From an uncultured Alphaproteobacteria bacterium (GTDB taxonomy: Bacteria > Pseudomonadota > Alphaproteobacteria > HIMB59 > GCA-002718135), in NCBI GenBank assembly GCA_902576125.1, contig CACGUF010000008.1, positions 1 to 46,576 of the forward strand: a stretch of 46,576 nt of DNA, in the 5' to 3' direction. Below, piece by piece: positions 7,615 to 15,341 of the stretch. The notes under the pieces were generated by a model. The model did not search any database, was not told the origin of the DNA, and worked only from the letters and a program-made list of their open reading frames with translations. How positions within the stretch are numbered: the first letter of the stretch is position 1; every line of letters starts with the position of its first letter. Position numbers and translations under genes: made by a program.

Positions 7615-8596
7615 TTAATCAATGTTTGTTCCTAATTTCAAATTCATAGCTATTTCATATGTTTGTCTGGCAATGGCTGTATCTTGAACTCCAGTTCCAG
7701 TCAAGTCGCATACAGTTATGTCCTCTTTATTTTTTCTACCTAAATTAGAATCAAGAATAATATCGCCAAGTTCATTAAAATTCTCACTAGGTAAGATTAT
7801 ATTTTTATCTATTGCATGATGTAACTCTCCTAAAATCCTTGTTTGAGATAAACTATCTGGAATGTATTGATCACATTTTTTAATTATAAGAGGGTCTAAT
7901 TCATTTTTTTTGTTCAGCATCAGATCCCATTGCAGTTATATGTAATCCTTTTTTTAACCATTCATTTTTTATTAAAAAAGATTTACTAGGCGTTGTAGTC
8001 ACAACAATTTCTGAATGTTTTACAACTTCTTCTGTTGAAGAGCATATTTGAAAATTAATATTTAATTTGCTAACTTCTTTAATTAATTGATTAACTTTTT
8101 CAGAATTTCTAGCCCATATAAATGCTGTATCAATATTTCTAACAAGAGTTAATGCCTCAAGTTGTAATTTAGCCTGAATACCTGCTCCTATAATACCAGC
8201 TTTAGTAGAATCAGGATTTGATAAATGTTTTGCTGCGATTGCACCTGCTATAGCTGTTCGTACATCCGTTAAATATCCTTTATCCAACAACACAGATTTT
8301 AACATACCAGTTTTTGAATCTAATAAAATCATTAAACCATTACTAGATGGAAGACCTAGATTTGGATTATTAAAAAAACCTGATGCAACCTTAATAGCAT
8401 AACTATCTAGTCCATCTATATAAGCGGCCTTAACATCAGATTCTCCATGATATTTTTCTATATCAAGACGAAGGATTGGAGGCATCGTTGTTTTTCCCAA
8501 AGCTAAACTTTTAAAAGCGTCTTCAATTATAGGAATAAGTTGTCCATTTAACTGAACACATTTTTTTATTTCACTAGAATTTAATACTAATGTCAT
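7615..8596 (-). pseudogene. eutC: eutC, ornithine cyclodeaminase family, interrupted by a +1 frameshift in an A8 tract
   Basis: Two overlapping frames together make one EutC (ornithine cyclodeaminase/mu-crystallin family). Residues 1-231 run from the ATG at 8596 to a TGA just after the motif ITAMGSDAEQ. The remaining 96 residues continue in another frame from NELDPLIIKK through SQTRILGELHHAI to a stop at 7615. The break is at eight T on the plus strand (7904-7911, A8 in the mRNA). With seven A the protein reads AEQKNELDP and is a normal full length of about 326 residues. The NAD-binding motif GIIGAGIQAKLQLEAL is intact in the first part. EutC acts with EutB in hydroxyectoine utilisation. The cause could be a homopolymer sequencing or assembly error, a real mutation, or an interruption rescued by slippage. 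The start overlaps the eutB stop (ATGA). Confidence 0.88.
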
Positions 8597-9543
8597 GAAA
8601 TTATTTTTTTAAATAAATTTTTCTCAATATTCCCCCCGCAAATTAGGCATATAATATTATTGCCAAGATGAGATGATAAATTATCTTTTGCGACCATAAC
8701 ACTAGTTGCTGCTGCCCCTTCAGATACTATTCTATGTTCAGTAAAATTTAATTTTATACCTTCGGCTATCTTATCTTCATTAACTAGTACAAAATCATCT
8801 ATTGTTTCCTTAGCTATATCAAACGTAAATTTATTATTCAAACCTATGCTTCCTCCCAAACAATCAGCAAGTGTTTCTAATTCCTCTACATCTACTGGCT
8901 TCCCTTGTTTAAGACTTTCATACATTGAGGGTCCTCTTTCCATTGAAACAGCAATTACTTTTATACTAGGTTTTTGTAATTTTAATGCAAGTGCAATTCC
9001 ACCAACCAAACCTCCACCTGAGGTTGGAATAATTACTGTATCAACTTCAGGAAAATCATTTATCATTTCTAGACCTGTAGTTCCCTGACCTATAATTATA
9101 TCCTCATCATCGAATGGATGTATAAGAGTTATATTCTCTTTTTCTGAAATGTTTCTTGCATATAAATCTGCTTCATCACTATTTTGACCTACTATTTCTA
9201 CATTAGCCCCTAAAGCTTCTATAGCCAATTTTCTGTATTCTGGAACCATAGAAGACATGTAAATAGTTGATTTGACACCTAATAAACTTGCAGCATAAGC
9301 TACTCCCTTACCATGGTTACCTGTCGAAACAGCTATCACTCCTTTACTTTTTTCATGATCAGAAAGTGATAGTAATTTATTAAGTGCCCCTCTTAATTTA
9401 AATGATCCAGTTTTTTGCAGTGATTCTAATTTTAATTTTACAGTTCTATTTTTAGATAAAAAATCTGAGTAAATTAACGGTGTATAATTAATATAAGGTG
9501 AAATTTTTTTATGTGCCTCTTTAATTTTATCTAATGAAATCAT
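8593..9543 (-). CDS. eutB: EutB-type PLP-dependent deaminase (threonine dehydratase family)
   Basis: A 316-residue fold-type-II PLP enzyme with no regulatory ACT domain. Schiff-base lysine Lys49 lies in TGSFKLRGAL, the STGNHGKGVA loop begins at 73, and the phosphate-binding SGGGLVGG lies at 175-182. On sequence alone it could be a catabolic threonine/serine dehydratase. The arrangement eutA-eutB-eutC with coupled starts (one base after the eutA stop, four-base overlap with eutC) identifies it as the EutB of hydroxyectoine-utilisation clusters. There EutB and EutC are thought to act on the hydroxylated intermediate to give products entering the ectoine route. The ATG at 9543 directly follows the eutA stop, so translation is probably coupled. 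Confidence 0.82.
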   Translation of the reverse strand: MISLDKIKEAHKKISPYINYTPLIYSDFLSKNRTVKLKLESLQKTGSFKLRGALNKLLSLSDHEKSKGVIAVSTGNHGKGVAYAASLLGVKSTIYMSSMVPEYRKLAIEALGANVEIVGQNSDEADLYARNISEKENITLIHPFDDEDIIIGQGTTGLEMINDFPEVDTVIIPTSGGGLVGGIALALKLQKPSIKVIAVSMERGPSMYESLKQGKPVDVEELETLADCLGGSIGLNNKFTFDIAKETIDDFVLVNEDKIAEGIKLNFTEHRIVSEGAAATSVMVAKDNLSSHLGNNIICLICGGNIEKNLFKKIIS

Positions 9544-10296
9544 CTAACTGTTAAATAATTTTCCATATCCTGAGATTTTAACATTCATATCTAACAATTG
9601 TAAGCAATCCCATATTATTGCCTGATTACTAGAAATGACAGTTGTGTTAAATTTTTTTTCAACTTCATCAAGGATATCAACAATTTTAAGAGCCGTACAA
9701 GAAACAAACAATCCATCAACATTATCTAAATTTATTTTTGCTATGCCTTCTTTTAAACTTTCTAAACTTACTTGCGCAATTTCAGAGTCATAATTTAAAT
9801 TAAATGAATTAAAAGAATCTATATTTAAGTTATTTTTGTTTAAATATTCAAAAACTGTTACATTAACATCTTTAGGATAAGGAGTTAGTACAGCTATATT
9901 TTTTAAATTTAAATTTTTAAATGCATTTAATGCAGCTGTTATAGGAGTTGTAACTTTGGCCTCAGGTTTTGATTTTTGAACTTGACTTAATATATATTCT
10001 TCTCCAATTGCAATAGTTCCAGAAGTACATCCATATGCAATAACATCAATTTTTTGGCCAGGTAAAATTTGTTCAGATACCTCAGGTATATGTTCTGCCA
10101 TTTTTAAATAATTTTCATGATTTAAAGGGTTAATAAAAGGTATTCTGTTAAAAAATATATCTATAGGAATGGAGTGACATATTTTTCTAAAATCTTGCTC
10201 TATTGTAAAATCAGTTGAAAGGGTAATTACACCAATTCTTGGATTAATTGTATTTTCGATAATCGGTTTTAAATCGTTTTGTATAAAATTATTCAT
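9544..10296 (-). CDS. eutA: EutA, Asp/Glu racemase-maleate isomerase family
   Basis: A 250-residue protein of the Asp/Glu/hydantoin racemase superfamily, closest in pattern to maleate isomerase and EutA. Two catalytic-type cysteines are present: Cys90 in AYGCTSGTIAIG and Cys200 in FVSCTAL. A second Rossmann-like half starts with NIAVLTPYP near 133. EutA is thought to invert a stereocentre or isomerise a hydroxyectoine intermediate; its exact reaction is unsettled. Immediate linkage to EutB- and EutC-type genes is the strongest argument for EutA over arylmalonate decarboxylase or maleate isomerase. Its ATG overlaps the stop of the amidinotransferase gene by four bases (ATGA). Confidence 0.83.
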   Translation of the reverse strand: MNNFIQNDLKPIIENTINPRIGVITLSTDFTIEQDFRKICHSIPIDIFFNRIPFINPLNHENYLKMAEHIPEVSEQILPGQKIDVIAYGCTSGTIAIGEEYILSQVQKSKPEAKVTTPITAALNAFKNLNLKNIAVLTPYPKDVNVTVFEYLNKNNLNIDSFNSFNLNYDSEIAQVSLESLKEGIAKINLDNVDGLFVSCTALKIVDILDEVEKKFNTTVISSNQAIIWDCLQLLDMNVKISGYGKLFNS

Positions 10297-11399
10297 GGTT
10301 GATTAGGAAAATAATCTTCACATTCTCCCTCCCTATAAACATCAGTAGTTGCACAGTGAAGACTACCACCAAAAGCGTACGCATCTCGAAAAGGAACTGG
10401 GATAACATCCATACCAAAACCCTCCATTTGCTTAATCATTTTTTCTTCAGAAGCTTCAACACAAATTGTTGTTGGGTTTAAAATTAATACATTCATAGAT
10501 AGCCAAATAGATGAATAACACATAGGTGGAGGAGTATTATGAATTGATGGTGCAGCTTCATGAATTGCCCATTTATTATCATCAAAGATTTTTCTTTGTT
10601 CATTTGATATTTTTCTATTAGGATTGATAATAATTATTCCCGGTTTAATTGGTGTGAAACATGCATCTATATGCGTTGGAATTAAATCTCCAGGTAAATT
10701 TATTTGATGAACGCGATGATTTGGAAAATGTCTTCTTAACCAATTTAATCCCTTTAAATTTGAAGTAAAATTGTTGTGATAGAATAAATCTTTTCCAAAA
10801 CGCAGAACCTCTGCAGCATCAAAAAGAGGTTCTTGTTCTGTTAAGATCATATCTCTATCTTCAATTTTTTTATGTCTTTCTTCTTCAGTAATACCTTCGG
10901 GTAAATAATTTTTTTTATAACTTTCTGCAGTTAAACGCGGTTTTGGGGCTGACTCCCAACGCATATTTGGATCTTCATCATAATATTTTTCAAGGAGAGG
11001 TCGGTATGCAAGATATTCAAACCAACGACAGCGATAAGACATTGGTGCTTCCAACATTTCATTTCCAACTGTTAAGATAACATCTCTTGGAGGCATAGAT
11101 CCAAATTGACCTTCATTATTCCAATCAGGAGTAGCAATTGATTGTGTAAAATCAATTGGAGTTGGGCGATCAACTCTGACATTATTTGCCTCAAGAATTT
11201 TTATAAAATTTTCAAGTTGAATATTTGCTTTCTCAATAGACTCTTTACTTCTAGGCCCATGTGAACCAACCATGCCACTATCTTTACTAATTTTAGGTTC
11301 CAATGCTGGTTCCATTGGAGGTACATTTGAATTTTCAACAGTTCCCACAATCACATGCTTAAGTGTATCCCATTCATTCCAAGAGTTAACTATTGTCAT
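10293..11399 (-). CDS. Glycine amidinotransferase-like (AGAT family) amidinotransferase
   Basis: A 368-residue member of the AGAT/inosamine amidinotransferase family (pentein fold). The catalytic triad is visible with the spacing of human AGAT: Asp194 in FDAAEVLRFGKD, His243 in PTHIDACF (49 residues later, with Asp245), and Cys349 in GGSLHCATTDVYR (106 residues later; human 254/303/407). The family moves an amidino group from arginine to an amine, giving ornithine plus a guanidino compound such as guanidinoacetate, or runs in reverse. Acceptor specificity cannot be read from the sequence. It is the first gene of the operon and overlaps eutA (ATGA). I know of no canonical ectoine-utilisation cluster with this gene, so its place here is notable. 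An arginine deiminase or guanidino hydrolase variant is less likely, because those families lack the GGSLHC pattern. Confidence 0.85.
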   Translation of the reverse strand: MTIVNSWNEWDTLKHVIVGTVENSNVPPMEPALEPKISKDSGMVGSHGPRSKESIEKANIQLENFIKILEANNVRVDRPTPIDFTQSIATPDWNNEGQFGSMPPRDVILTVGNEMLEAPMSYRCRWFEYLAYRPLLEKYYDEDPNMRWESAPKPRLTAESYKKNYLPEGITEEERHKKIEDRDMILTEQEPLFDAAEVLRFGKDLFYHNNFTSNLKGLNWLRRHFPNHRVHQINLPGDLIPTHIDACFTPIKPGIIIINPNRKISNEQRKIFDDNKWAIHEAAPSIHNTPPPMCYSSIWLSMNVLILNPTTICVEASEEKMIKQMEGFGMDVIPVPFRDAYAFGGSLHCATTDVYREGECEDYFPNQP

Positions 11400-11422
11400 A
11401 TTTGTCTCTATAAATTAAAAGT

Positions 11423-11451
11423 TTGAAAGAGTAATCTAGTAAATGTATAAA
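11423..11451 (+). promoter_or_regulatory. Candidate promoter for the aldehyde dehydrogenase gene
   Basis: TTGAAA (11423-11428), a 17-bp spacer and TATAAA (11446-11451) lie in the 67-bp gap between the divergent amidinotransferase and aldehyde dehydrogenase genes. The predicted start, about seven bases downstream, would fall inside the ribosome-binding site AGAGGAAG (11454-11461). That weakens the call, or implies a very short leader. Confidence 0.3.
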
Positions 11452-11466
11452 TAAGAGGAAGTAAAT

Positions 11467-12918
11467 ATGGAACTTAAAAATAATGCACTTTTCAAAGAAA
11501 ATTGTTTTATTGGTGGTAAATGGATTGAAAGCAATTCTGGGAAAAAGATTAATGTAGACAATCCTGCAAATGGCGAAATTATTGGTAAAGTTCCTAAATT
11601 CTCAACTCCTGAAACTAGTAAGGCAATTGACGAAGCGCAAAAAGCTTTTCCTGCATGGAGAGATAAAACTGCAAAAGAAAGATCTTTAATACTGCAAAAA
11701 TGGGCAAGGTTAATTGAAGAAAATGTTGATGACTTAGCAAAAATTATGACCGTCGAGCAAGGCAAACCTCTAGCTGAGGCAAAAGGTGAAATTTTAATGG
11801 GAGTTACATACATTGATTTTTATTCAGAAGAAGGAAAAAGAGTCTACGGTGATATCATTTCTGATCCAATGCCTGATAGAAGAATAGTTGTTATTAAACA
11901 ACCTGTTGGTGTTGTAGGAGCAATTACACCCTGGAATTTTCCCAGCACAATGATTACAAGAAAATGTGCTCCTGCACTTGCTGTAGGTTGTACTGTTGTA
12001 ATAAAACCAGCTAGTCAAACTCCTTTTTCAGCACTTGCTCTTGGAGTTTTGGCAAAAGAAGCTGGCTTCCCAGATGGGGTTATTAATATTATTACTGGAT
12101 CAGCGAGTGCTATTGGCAAAGAATTAACAGAAAATCCTATCGTAAGAAAAATATCTTTTACAGGATCAACAGAAGTTGGAAAAATTCTTTTACAACAAAG
12201 CGCTTCTACAGTTAAAAAAGTTTCAATGGAATTAGGTGGTCATGCACCATTTGTAGTTTTTGATGATGCAGACATTGATGAAGCAGTAACAGGTGCTATG
12301 CAAAGTAAGTTTAGAAACTCTGGACAGACCTGTATTTGTGCAAATAGAATCTTTGTGCATGAAAAAGTCTATGATGAATTTTTAAATAAATTTATTCAGA
12401 ATGTTAATAAAATCAAAGTTGGTAATGGCTTGGATGAAGGTATTGTTTCTGGACCCCTTATTGACCAACAATCTCTTATGAAAGTTCATGATCAGGTAAA
12501 AGATGCGGTTAATCAAGGCGCTAAAATTGCAGTTGGAGGAGATGTGCATTCTCTTGGTGGTAACTTTTATCAACCAACAGTTCTCTCAAATGTTACAACG
12601 CAAGCAAAAATTACATATGAAGAAACTTTTGGCCCTGTTGCTCCACTATATAAATTCAGTTCAGATGAAGAAGTAATAAAGCTTGCTAATGATACACCTT
12701 ATGGTCTAGCATCTTATTTTTACTCAAGGGATATAGGTAGAATATGGAGAGTAGCAGAGGCACTTGAATATGGAATGGTTGGTGTAAATACAGGTTTAAC
12801 AACAAAAGCAGAAATACCTTTTGGTGGAATAAAAGAATCAGGACTTGGAAGAGAGGGTTCTCGTTATGGTCTGGATGATTATTTAAATATAAAATATATT
12901 TCGATGGCCGGCATTTAA
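11467..12918 (+). CDS. gabD: Succinate-semialdehyde dehydrogenase-like aldehyde dehydrogenase
   Basis: A 483-residue NAD(P)-dependent aldehyde dehydrogenase, full length. Asn157 lies in TPWNFPS, the general base Glu255 in SMELGGHAPF, and the catalytic Cys289 in NSGQTCICANR. That last motif, with vicinal Cys291, is characteristic of GabD-type succinate-semialdehyde dehydrogenases, and the C-terminal PFGGIKESGLGREGS also fits. Known reaction: succinate semialdehyde to succinate, feeding the TCA cycle. It is divergent from the amidinotransferase operon and could finish catabolism of a C4 semialdehyde made there. In ectoine degradation, DoeC oxidises aspartate semialdehyde, and GabD-like enzymes can be confused with DoeC. 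AGAGGAAG upstream is a strong ribosome-binding site. Its stop overlaps tail-to-tail with that of the ROK kinase. Confidence 0.85.
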   Translation: MELKNNALFKENCFIGGKWIESNSGKKINVDNPANGEIIGKVPKFSTPETSKAIDEAQKAFPAWRDKTAKERSLILQKWARLIEENVDDLAKIMTVEQGKPLAEAKGEILMGVTYIDFYSEEGKRVYGDIISDPMPDRRIVVIKQPVGVVGAITPWNFPSTMITRKCAPALAVGCTVVIKPASQTPFSALALGVLAKEAGFPDGVINIITGSASAIGKELTENPIVRKISFTGSTEVGKILLQQSASTVKKVSMELGGHAPFVVFDDADIDEAVTGAMQSKFRNSGQTCICANRIFVHEKVYDEFLNKFIQNVNKIKVGNGLDEGIVSGPLIDQQSLMKVHDQVKDAVNQGAKIAVGGDVHSLGGNFYQPTVLSNVTTQAKITYEETFGPVAPLYKFSSDEEVIKLANDTPYGLASYFYSRDIGRIWRVAEALEYGMVGVNTGLTTKAEIPFGGIKESGLGREGSRYGLDDYLNIKYISMAGI

Positions 12919-13805
12919 GAGAGCCATGCTGCTCCTCTTACTCCTCCAGAGTCACCATGAATATTTTTTACAACCTTTGTATGAAAAGTATCACTAAAAA
13001 TATATTTTTTTAGCACATTATTTATATTTTCATAAATATGTGAGATATTTGACATTCCTCCACCTAGAACAATGATATCTGGGTCCAATATATTGCAAAC
13101 GAGAGACAATCCTCTTGCAAGATGATCTACATAACAATCTAAGGCTTCAATTGCTCTCTTTTCATTTTGCTCAAATTCTTTCAAAATAGTATGTGAGTCA
13201 TAATTTGTATTATGTTTTAGATTAAAGCAATTAGCAAAACCTGGACCAGAAACATAAGTTTCCATGCACCCACTTTTCTTACAATAACACTGGCTAACAA
13301 ATTTTTTTTCCTCATCAGATCTGTTAGGTAAACCTATATGACCCCATTCACCAGCTATGTTATTTCTTCCAGTTAATACTTTTTGGTTAATTGATATACC
13401 TCCTCCCGTACCCGTTCCAATTATCACACCAAACACTACAGGATGACCCTTACCAGCTCCATCAACTGCTTCTGATAAAGCAAAACAGTTTGCATCGTTT
13501 TCTAAATTGACTTTTCGATCAAGTTCTTTTTCTAAATCTTTTCTAAAGGGCTTTCCATTTAGCCATATTGAATTAGCATTCTTTACTAAAGCTGAATCTG
13601 AAGAAACTGCCCCTGGCATTCCAATTCCAACAGATGCTGAGTTACCAAAAACACTTTCGAACTTTTTAACTATTGATATTATACCTTGAATGGTTCCATC
13701 ATAGTTTTTTTCAGTTTTGATTCTTGTTCTTGAAAGCTCCGTGCCAGATTCATCAATTAAAATACCTTCGGTCTTCGTCCCACCGAGATCTATTCCTATC
13801 TTCAT
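12915..13805 (-). CDS. ROK-family sugar kinase (fructokinase/N-acetylglucosamine kinase type)
   Basis: A 296-residue ROK kinase. The N-terminal phosphate motif is DLGGTKTEG (6-14), the catalytic Asp104 is in ENDANCFALSEA, and a second phosphate loop is GTGTGGG (130-136). The ROK zinc site is complete: His156 in EWGHIGL and Cys173, Cys175 and Cys180 in CYCKKSGC. It phosphorylates a hexose or N-acetylhexosamine; specificity within NagK, Mak and fructokinase cannot be assigned. No DNA-binding domain is present, so it is an enzyme and not a NagC/XylR repressor. It is the last gene of gshA-gshB-bioY-ROK, six bases after bioY. Confidence 0.88.
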   Translation of the reverse strand: MKIGIDLGGTKTEGILIDESGTELSRTRIKTEKNYDGTIQGIISIVKKFESVFGNSASVGIGMPGAVSSDSALVKNANSIWLNGKPFRKDLEKELDRKVNLENDANCFALSEAVDGAGKGHPVVFGVIIGTGTGGGISINQKVLTGRNNIAGEWGHIGLPNRSDEEKKFVSQCYCKKSGCMETYVSGPGFANCFNLKHNTNYDSHTILKEFEQNEKRAIEALDCYVDHLARGLSLVCNILDPDIIVLGGGMSNISHIYENINNVLKKYIFSDTFHTKVVKNIHGDSGGVRGAAWLS

Positions 13806-13811
13806 TTAAAA

Positions 13812-14375
13812 TTATTTTATAATTTTATTAAGAGTAGGTATTAATAGAACAGCAAGTGCTATTTTAAATAACTCACTAGGAATGAAAGGTAATAATCCAG
13901 CTTCTATCGCTTTACTATAACCTATTATTGAACCTAAATATAAAACACCCAATGCAAAAATTATAATTGATCCAATTATAATGCTAATAAAAGATTTTAT
14001 ATAGGATGAACTATAACCCATGTTAGCAAAGTAACTGATAACTGCAGCTGCAATAGTCATTCCATACAAATATCCTGCAGTAGGTCCAGTTAAATAAACA
14101 ATACCGCCACCTGCAGCAAACACTGGCAAGCCCATTGCACCTTCAATCAGATAAGCAACTAGAGTAAGAAAAGATAAGCGAACTCCGTATGTAGATCCAA
14201 TTAAAAATACCACGAATGTCTGCATTGTCATAGGAACAGGCCAGAATGGCACTTGGACTTTAGCTGATATTGTTAACAACAAGGTACCAAAGAGAATAAG
14301 TAATAAGTTGATTATATTTTGATTAATTCCTTGAAAAATTTTTAAGTTATTAATTAGAATTCTACTATTGTTCAT
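13812..14375 (-). CDS. bioY: Biotin transporter BioY (S component)
   Basis: A 187-residue membrane protein with about six hydrophobic segments and the BioY signature region VPFWPVPMTMQTFVVFLIGSTYG followed by a glycine-rich LTGPTAGYLYG loop. It is the substrate-binding S unit of a biotin ECF transporter in the inner membrane. No bioM/bioN (A and T components) is next to it, so it may act alone or with a shared energising module elsewhere. It suggests the organism imports biotin, as many streamlined marine bacteria do. It sits 24 bases after gshB in the same apparent transcript. Confidence 0.92.
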   Translation of the reverse strand: MNNSRILINNLKIFQGINQNIINLLLILFGTLLLTISAKVQVPFWPVPMTMQTFVVFLIGSTYGVRLSFLTLVAYLIEGAMGLPVFAAGGGIVYLTGPTAGYLYGMTIAAAVISYFANMGYSSSYIKSFISIIIGSIIIFALGVLYLGSIIGYSKAIEAGLLPFIPSELFKIALAVLLIPTLNKIIK

Positions 14376-14399
14376 AAAATTTCCTTTATTAAGTATACT

Positions 14400-15341
14400 T
14401 TAAACTATTTTATATTTTGCTTCAAGTTTATCCCAAAATACTTGTTCTAGTTTAACATTATTTAATTTGTTGATTTGTTTTATACCAGTTGGAGATGTAA
14501 CATTAATTTCCGTAAGAAAATTACCTATGATATCAATACCAACAAAAAAAAGATCCAATTCTTTTAACTCTGGTCCAACTGCTTCAATTATTTCCTGATC
14601 ACGAAATATTAAATCTGTTTTTTTTGCTATTCCCCCTGCATGAAAATTAGCTTTTATACTGCCCTCTATTGGAATTCTTGCTACAGAACCAACATATTCC
14701 CCATCAAAAAAGATTATTCTGCGATCTCCTTGAATAATTTCAGGAATATATTTTTGAGATATCATTGGCAAATCTAGGTACTCACCTGATGAGTCAATAC
14801 CTTCAAGTTTACCATTGTTACTTCTATTTATTCCTTCCCCACCATTTCCATATAATGGTTTTGTAATTATATCTTTGTAAGTATTTAAAAATTTTAACAT
14901 ATCATTTACATTTTGCGTAATTAAAGTTGGGGGCATAAATTCTTTAAATTTAAAAGGAAGAATTTTTTCAGTACAATTTCGAACAGCAGTAGGATTATTG
15001 ATAACGATAGTATTTTTAGGAAGACAATCTAACAAGTAAGTAGAAGTAATATAATGCATATTGAATGGAGGATCTTGTCTTAAAAAAATAAATTTGAATT
15101 CTGATAAGTTAATATCAATTTTTTCTGATAAAAATTTATAATAGTTATTATCTTTTTCAAACAGCTCTATATAGTATCCCTTAGCTTTAACTATTCCAGA
15201 ATCAATAAATAAATCATTAGGATGATAATAAAATATTTCATAATTCCTTTTTTGACCTTCAAGGCCAATCATAAATGATGAATCAAATTCATAATCAATT
15301 AAATTTATTTCATCCATCTGAATTGCAATTTTGCTATTCAT
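14400..15341 (-). CDS. gshB: Glutathione synthetase
   Basis: A 313-residue ATP-grasp ligase of the prokaryotic GshB type. The N-terminal domain contains FIFLRQDPPFNMHYITST, which binds substrate. ATP-grasp features follow: ITKPLYGNGGEGI near 158-170, the QKYIPEIIQGDRRI loop, and ITEINVTSPTGI with metal ligands near the C-terminus. It joins gamma-glutamylcysteine and glycine to form glutathione in the cytoplasm. The start shares one base with the gshA stop (TAATG), so the two steps of glutathione synthesis are coupled. Confidence 0.95.
   Translation of the reverse strand: MNSKIAIQMDEINLIDYEFDSSFMIGLEGQKRNYEIFYYHPNDLFIDSGIVKAKGYYIELFEKDNNYYKFLSEKIDINLSEFKFIFLRQDPPFNMHYITSTYLLDCLPKNTIVINNPTAVRNCTEKILPFKFKEFMPPTLITQNVNDMLKFLNTYKDIITKPLYGNGGEGINRSNNGKLEGIDSSGEYLDLPMISQKYIPEIIQGDRRIIFFDGEYVGSVARIPIEGSIKANFHAGGIAKKTDLIFRDQEIIEAVGPELKELDLFFVGIDIIGNFLTEINVTSPTGIKQINKLNNVKLEQVFWDKLEAKYKIV

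Noticed and set aside
11436-11813. 125-codon minus-strand frame opposite the start of the aldehyde dehydrogenase gene
   Set aside because: The plus-strand gene has all catalytic motifs and a good ribosome-binding site; this frame is its shadow.
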